Shown piece after piece: positions 32,800 to 36,799 of a DNA stretch of 36,799 nucleotides; the stretch's first letter is position 1, and every line of letters begins with the position of its first letter. Source of the stretch: Bacteroidales bacterium (GTDB taxonomy: Bacteria > Bacteroidota > Bacteroidia > Bacteroidales > WCHB1-69); assembly GCA_017615595.1 (NCBI GenBank), contig JAFZZT010000040.1:1-36799 (forward strand), read 5' to 3'. The translations under genes were made by a program, and so were the position numbers. The notes below the pieces were generated by a model that saw only the letters and a program-made list of their open reading frames with translations, did no database searches and was not told the origin of the DNA.

Positions 32800-34818
32800 T
32801 TACGCTTGTTGTTCTGTGCTTTTCTTGGCGCTGAGGGCATGGAATACCAGATAGCAGCACAGGGCTATGAACATGACGATGGCGAGGATGTTGTAGAGAG
32901 GGGAGCCGATATAGTTGGCCATGAAGGTCGGTTCCACGCCAGCGTATTTGAGGATGGCGCTGATGATGCCCATGATGGCGCCGCCGGCGAGCAGACCGGA
33001 GGCCAGCAAGGTGCCCTTTTCGCCACGAGCCTTGTTGAGAGCCTCGTCTTTGCTGCGGGTCTTGATGAACCAAGCCAGGAAGCCGCCCACCAACAGAGGC
33101 AGGTTCAGCTGCAAGGGGATGAACATACCCAAGGAGAATGCCAGGGCGGGTACGCCGACCACGTCCAGCAGGATGGCGAGGATGGCACCGATGATGTAGA
33201 GCAGCCAAGGAGTCTGGCCACCGAACATGAGCGGCTCGATGATGGCTGCCATGGCGTTGGCCTGAGGAGCTACCAGCGCGCCCTCACCAGTGTATCCGTA
33301 TGTCTTGGACAACAGCATGATGACGGCTCCCACGGTCAGTGCGGACACGAGGGTTCCGACAAATTTGAAGGCTTCTTGCTTGTAGGGGGAGGTGCCGATC
33401 CAGTAACCGATCTTGAGGTCGGTGATGAAGCCGCCGGCCATGGCCAAGGCGGAGCAGACGATGCCGCCGACCACCAAGGAGGTGATGATGCCCGTGCCGC
33501 CCTTCAAGCCCACGGCAGAGAGGATGAAGGAGGAGAGAATCAACGTCATCATCGTCATGCCGGACACTGGGTTGGTGCCTACGGTGGCAATGGCCGTAGC
33601 TGCCACGGTGGTGAACAGGAAGGCGAAGAGGAAGACCACCAGCAGGCCGACAATGACCTGCGTGAGGTTCATCTCCATGCCTCCCACAAAGAAGAAGATG
33701 GTCATGAGGACGATGAGTACGGCGAAGCCGATCAAGATGATCTTCATCGGAATGTCGCGCTGGGTGCGCAGCAGTTGTTGGTCGCCGCTGCTTTGTTTGC
33801 CGGCCTTCATGGCCACGCCGATGGATTTCTTGATGACACCGGCCGACTTGATGACGCCGAGGATGCCGGCCATGGCGATGCCGCCGATGCCGATATAGCG
33901 CACATAGTTGGAGAAGATGAACTCCGGATCCAAGGTGCTCATCGGGGTCAAGTCCATGGTGAAGCCATACTGACCCAGCAGGGGCACGATGATCCACCAG
34001 GAGAGGGCAGAGCCCGCGCAGATGATGGCCGCGTACTTCAGGCCGATCAGATAACCCGTGCCCAACAAGATGGATTCCGCGCTCATCTTGAAGACGAACT
34101 TGTGGTTCATGGCCAGCTTCTCGCCCCATCCGCACATGCGGGTGGAGATGGTGTCTGCCCAGAAGTGGAAGGTGGTCATCAGGAAGTCGTACAGACCGCC
34201 GATGAGACCGCTGATGAGTAACAGCTTGGCCTGGTTGCCGCCCTTCGCGCCCGAGACGATGATCTCCGTGGTGGCAGTAGCCTCCGGGAAGGGGTACTTG
34301 CCGTGCATGTCAGAGACGAAATATTTGCGGAACGGTATCAGGAAAAGAATGCCTAAGAAACCTCCGAAGAGTGAGGAGAGGAAGATCTGCCAGAAGTTGA
34401 CTTGGATGTCCGCGCCCAACGCGGGGTTGGTCTCCTTGATGATGTAGATGGCCGGCAACGTGAAGATGGCACCCGCCACGATGACGCCGGAACTGGCGCC
34501 GATGGACTGGATGAGCACATTCTCCGACAAGGGACTCTTGCGCTTGGCCAAAGTGGAAGCACCCACCGCAATGATGGCTATCGGGATGGCCGCCTCAAAG
34601 ACCTGACCGAATCGAAGTCCCGAATAGGCCGTGGCCGCCGAGAAAATGACCGCCATGATGATACCCCAGATGATGGTCCACGCATTCAACTCAGGGTACT
34701 TCTTCTCACCTAACAGGATAGGCTTGTACTCTTCCCCCTCTTTCAACTCGCGGTACGCATTGTCCGGCAATTTAATGTCTTCCATGTTCTCCACATAGGA
34801 TTCTTCTTGCTCTTTCAT
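32800..34818 (-). CDS. OPT-family oligopeptide transporter
   Basis: 672 aa, within the normal 600-700 range. A polar N-terminus of about 45 residues is followed by roughly sixteen membrane spans. The family signature is visible in GLRFGQVFEAAIP (67-79 region), FPEATATTEII and GLYDFLMTTFHFW. Family members import small peptides or metal-chelator complexes, usually with protons. The substrate is unknown. It is the first gene of the seven-gene minus-strand unit and has the best-formed promoter in the window. Confidence 0.92.
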   Translation of the reverse strand: MKEQEESYVENMEDIKLPDNAYRELKEGEEYKPILLGEKKYPELNAWTIIWGIIMAVIFSAATAYSGLRFGQVFEAAIPIAIIAVGASTLAKRKSPLSENVLIQSIGASSGVIVAGAIFTLPAIYIIKETNPALGADIQVNFWQIFLSSLFGGFLGILFLIPFRKYFVSDMHGKYPFPEATATTEIIVSGAKGGNQAKLLLISGLIGGLYDFLMTTFHFWADTISTRMCGWGEKLAMNHKFVFKMSAESILLGTGYLIGLKYAAIICAGSALSWWIIVPLLGQYGFTMDLTPMSTLDPEFIFSNYVRYIGIGGIAMAGILGVIKSAGVIKKSIGVAMKAGKQSSGDQQLLRTQRDIPMKIILIGFAVLIVLMTIFFFVGGMEMNLTQVIVGLLVVFLFAFLFTTVAATAIATVGTNPVSGMTMMTLILSSFILSAVGLKGGTGIITSLVVGGIVCSALAMAGGFITDLKIGYWIGTSPYKQEAFKFVGTLVSALTVGAVIMLLSKTYGYTGEGALVAPQANAMAAIIEPLMFGGQTPWLLYIIGAILAILLDVVGVPALAFSLGMFIPLQLNLPLLVGGFLAWFIKTRSKDEALNKARGEKGTLLASGLLAGGAIMGIISAILKYAGVEPTFMANYIGSPLYNILAIVMFIALCCYLVFHALSAKKSTEQQA

Positions 34819-34857
34819 ATTGATTTTTAGTTTATTGATAATTCAAAAATAAAGCGA

Positions 34858-34888
34858 CAAAAATACAAAAAAATGTTTCAGTTTCAAA
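34858..34888 (-). promoter_or_regulatory. Promoter of the OPT-to-holB operon
   Basis: On the minus strand TTTG (34888 to 34885), a 19-base spacer, then TATTTTTG (34865 to 34858): an exact match to the -33 TTTG / -7 TAnnTTTG pattern, 40 bases before the ATG. A second TATTTTTG at 34851 to 34844 lies just downstream. Confidence 0.7.
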
Positions 34889-35024
34889 ATTATATATGCT
34901 CTATTTTTTCAGGTCTCCAAGCTTTCTTTTCCCTCTTTTTCAAAAGGAAAAAATATAGAAAGATGTGCAACTTTCGTTGTGTATAACTTGTTGAATATCC
35001 GTCTTTTTTTATTTTGGATTTTAA

Positions 35025-35032
35025 TATTTTTG
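35025..35032 (+). promoter_or_regulatory. -7 promoter box for the terminal secreted-protein gene
   Basis: TATTTTTG at 35025-35032. The TTG start at 35077 is 45 bases downstream and an out-of-frame ATG at 35042 is only 10 bases downstream. Confidence 0.5.
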
Positions 35033-35041
35033 CCATTATTA

Positions 35042-35080
35042 ATGTATATTGTGCTTAATAGGACTCTTTTCTTTTCTTGA
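35042..35080 (+). CDS. Possible 12-codon leader ORF overlapping the next start
   Basis: ATG at 35042 opens a frame encoding MYIVLNRTLFFS and stops at TGA 35078-35080. Its stop overlaps the TTG start (35077-35079) of the following secreted-protein gene (TTGA). It could be a leader peptide coupling translation, or the true 5' end of that gene separated by a one-base indel in the pyrimidine-rich run at 35066-35077. It could also be chance. Confidence 0.3.
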   Translation: MYIVLNRTLFFS

Positions 35081-36799
35081 AACAGTTGGCTTATATACGA
35101 ATCTTGTTGGCAATCACGTTGTTGCAGATCATCTTTGTGAAAGTGGAGGCTCAATGTGTGGATCCGCAGAGTATGGATGTCGGTTCTCCTTGCGCATTTC
35201 AAGGCATCCGGCCCTTCTGTACGGATTTGAATCCGTATGGGATAACGTATGAGTCAGGAACAGAGGGGAATGCGTTCAATTCCTATTTTCCGGATACCAA
35301 CCGTATAGCCTGTCTCCAATCGGCTCCGGCCCCGGCATGGTATTACTTGCGCATCTCGGAGCCGGGCGAGATGCTCTTCCTGATCCAACAGTTCGATTTC
35401 GACAGCATCGGCATTGATGTGGATTTCGCCTGCTGGGGTCCATTCCAGGCTGAGAACAATGTCGAGTTTGTGGATAATCTCTGCTGCGGCGTCTATTCGC
35501 TGAACACCACCAACTATGCCAACAGTCATCTGGCGGATGCTACCGGCCATCATCAGCCACCCAACACTATCAATAATCCCTATCCCTGGGGCAATCTGAT
35601 CGACTGCAGCTATGCCACGGACCCTATTGAATGGTGCTATATCCCGAATGCCCAAGAGGGTGAATACTACCTGATTCTCATCACCAATTTCGCGGCCCTT
35701 TCCGGTCGCTATGGTACGATTACTTTCTCTACCGCCACGAATACCGATGACACCCTCAATGCGGAAGCCGACTGTTCCGTTACCGAAGCCATCGCCAGCA
35801 ACTCGCCAGTCTGCGAGAATGATACGCTCTTCCTCTACTGCAATACTCCTTCCTTCGGAGTTACCTATCTCTGGAATGGCCCCAACGGCTGGACTTCCAA
35901 CGTGGCCAACCCCGTCATCCCTCAGGTGTCGGCTGACATGGAGGGCCTCTATACGCTGGTCTTGACCAATGGCATAGACACTACGGATGCGGACTCGCTT
36001 TATGTGGTGGTGCATCAACAACCGGATATGGTGATGAGCGCGTCTCAGAATCCTGTCTGCCAACATGATACGATAACAATCACGGCCTTCGGCGCAGATC
36101 AGTATCTTTGGCAGGATAGTTCCACCGCCAGCACTTTCTCCATAGTCATCGATAGCTCTCAATATGTGGTGCTGACGGGTTACTCTCCCAATTGCCAGCT
36201 TACGGATAGTATCTTGATAGAGATGTATCCGCCACAACACCAGTCGGAGAGCGTGACAGCCTGCGAGAGCTACACCTGGAATGGCACGACCTATACGGCT
36301 TCGGGCAGATATCTGTATGTCCATACGGATGGATTCGGATGCTTGCAAGTCGATACACTACATCTGACCATCAATCACCATAGTCAAAGTACTGTATTTC
36401 AAACTATTGTAGAAAATCAGCTGGAAGGGTGGACATATCACGGCAACCATTTCAATGGAAATACGGACACGCTTATCCATATACAGAATGCGGTGGGGTG
36501 CGACAGTGCGGTGAGTTATCATCTCTACGTCTATCCCAACCTCTACGTCACGCTGGACAGTGTGCTGTGCGAGAACGACCTGCCGTTGGTGTGGAACGGG
36601 GAGACCTTCATGGCCTCTGATGTGCGCACGGTGACGCTCCCAGCCTCCACGGGCGCCGACAGTGTCGTGACGATGGAGGTGACGGTGCACTACAACACGA
36701 CCGGCACGGATGTGCAGACGGCCTGCGAGACGTTTACCTGGATGGACGGCCAGACCTACACGGAGAGCAATGACATGGCGACCATGCTGTTGCAGAACA
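35077..36799 (+). CDS. Large secreted repetitive protein, truncated by the window end
   Basis: 574 codons are visible, open at the right edge. The start is TTG at 35077, the only start that gives a signal peptide (KQLAYIRILLAITLLQIIF, cut VEA|Q at 25/26); an in-frame stop at 35059 blocks longer versions, and the first in-frame ATG (about 35170) lies after the signal. Residues about 30-225 form an N-terminal domain with several Cys, like those that open Bacteroidetes SprB-type or T9SS type B proteins. Ig-like domains follow (SPVCENDTLFLYC; NPVCQHDTITI). Then come repeats with ACESYTWNGTTYT (about 36260-36300), CENDLPLVWNGE (about 36570) and ACETFTWMDGQTYT (about 36720). The C-terminal sorting domain is expected but lies beyond the window. 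Probably an adhesin or structural surface protein. Confidence 0.78.
   Translation, partial: MKQLAYIRILLAITLLQIIFVKVEAQCVDPQSMDVGSPCAFQGIRPFCTDLNPYGITYESGTEGNAFNSYFPDTNRIACLQSAPAPAWYYLRISEPGEMLFLIQQFDFDSIGIDVDFACWGPFQAENNVEFVDNLCCGVYSLNTTNYANSHLADATGHHQPPNTINNPYPWGNLIDCSYATDPIEWCYIPNAQEGEYYLILITNFAALSGRYGTITFSTATNTDDTLNAEADCSVTEAIASNSPVCENDTLFLYCNTPSFGVTYLWNGPNGWTSNVANPVIPQVSADMEGLYTLVLTNGIDTTDADSLYVVVHQQPDMVMSASQNPVCQHDTITITAFGADQYLWQDSSTASTFSIVIDSSQYVVLTGYSPNCQLTDSILIEMYPPQHQSESVTACESYTWNGTTYTASGRYLYVHTDGFGCLQVDTLHLTINHHSQSTVFQTIVENQLEGWTYHGNHFNGNTDTLIHIQNAVGCDSAVSYHLYVYPNLYVTLDSVLCENDLPLVWNGETFMASDVRTVTLPASTGADSVVTMEVTVHYNTTGTDVQTACETFTWMDGQTYTESNDMATMLLQN

Noticed and set aside
31699-34221. 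840-codon plus-strand open frame opposite kdsB, the deoxynucleoside kinase and the OPT transporter
   Set aside because: It runs antisense across three well-supported genes and its product is His/Gly/Asp-rich with no domain, typical of the mirror frame of GC-rich third positions.

Overview
The window looks like a chromosomal segment of a Bacteroidetes bacterium, most likely order Bacteroidales. Evidence: secreted proteins with type IX secretion (T9SS) C-terminal sorting domains of both type A and type B; repeated TAnnTTTG promoter boxes at the expected place instead of E. coli-like -10/-35 boxes; no clear Shine-Dalgarno sequences; the sigma-54 activator / LptE / TPR / SecG gene order; and signal peptides followed by Gln. 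No phage, plasmid, IS element, CRISPR array or defence island is visible. The sequence starts inside a tRNA and ends inside a secreted-protein gene.

Layout. 1-1900: the 3' end of a tRNA, two terminators, and a minus-strand T9SS-exported thioredoxin-fold protein. 1900-4107 (minus): acpP-fabF-rnc operon (acyl carrier protein, ketoacyl-ACP synthase II, RNase III). 4632-4894: tRNA-Thr, tRNA-Tyr, tRNA-Gly with promoter and terminator. 5029-7820 (plus): a MurD-type ligase with a MurD2-like signature, a thioredoxin lipoprotein and a TPR-like exported protein in a tight operon. 7848-10436 (minus): secreted esterase and YfcC-type transporter. 10702-16243 (minus): a lipoprotein with a Fibrobacter-type paralogous domain and a 1524-residue T9SS protein with six chitobiase-C-terminal-like repeats. 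16466-19203 (plus): sigma-54 activator, LptE, TPR protein, SecG. 19307-22793 (plus): trigger factor, ClpP, ClpX, a protein-quality-control cluster. 22905-25205: a T9SS type B protein. 25375-27614: a glutaminyl-cyclase-like M28 lipoprotein overlapping an aspartate kinase. 27624-34818 (minus): a seven-gene unit (OPT transporter, deoxynucleoside kinase, KdsB, HU/SPOR membrane protein, phosphatidylserine synthase, LOG-family hydrolase, DNA polymerase III delta'). 35077-end (plus): start of a large repetitive secreted protein.

How it fits together. Much of the window serves the cell envelope: fatty acid and phospholipid synthesis (acpP, fabF, pssA), LPS (kdsB, lptE), peptidoglycan (murD-type gene, SPOR protein), Sec export (secG, trigger factor) and exported or T9SS cargo. 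The most connected observation is that all six predicted signal-peptidase-I substrates place Gln at +1, and the same window encodes a lipoprotein resembling the Bacteroidetes glutaminyl cyclases that would convert that Gln to pyroglutamate. Other points worth checking are the MurD2-like ligase, a histone-H1-like Lys/Ala/Pro tail on trigger factor, a T9SS-exported thioredoxin fold, a Thr-Tyr-Gly tRNA cluster without tuf, and a 12-codon ORF overlapping a TTG start at 35077. No clearly new multi-gene system was identified; the rest is mostly housekeeping.
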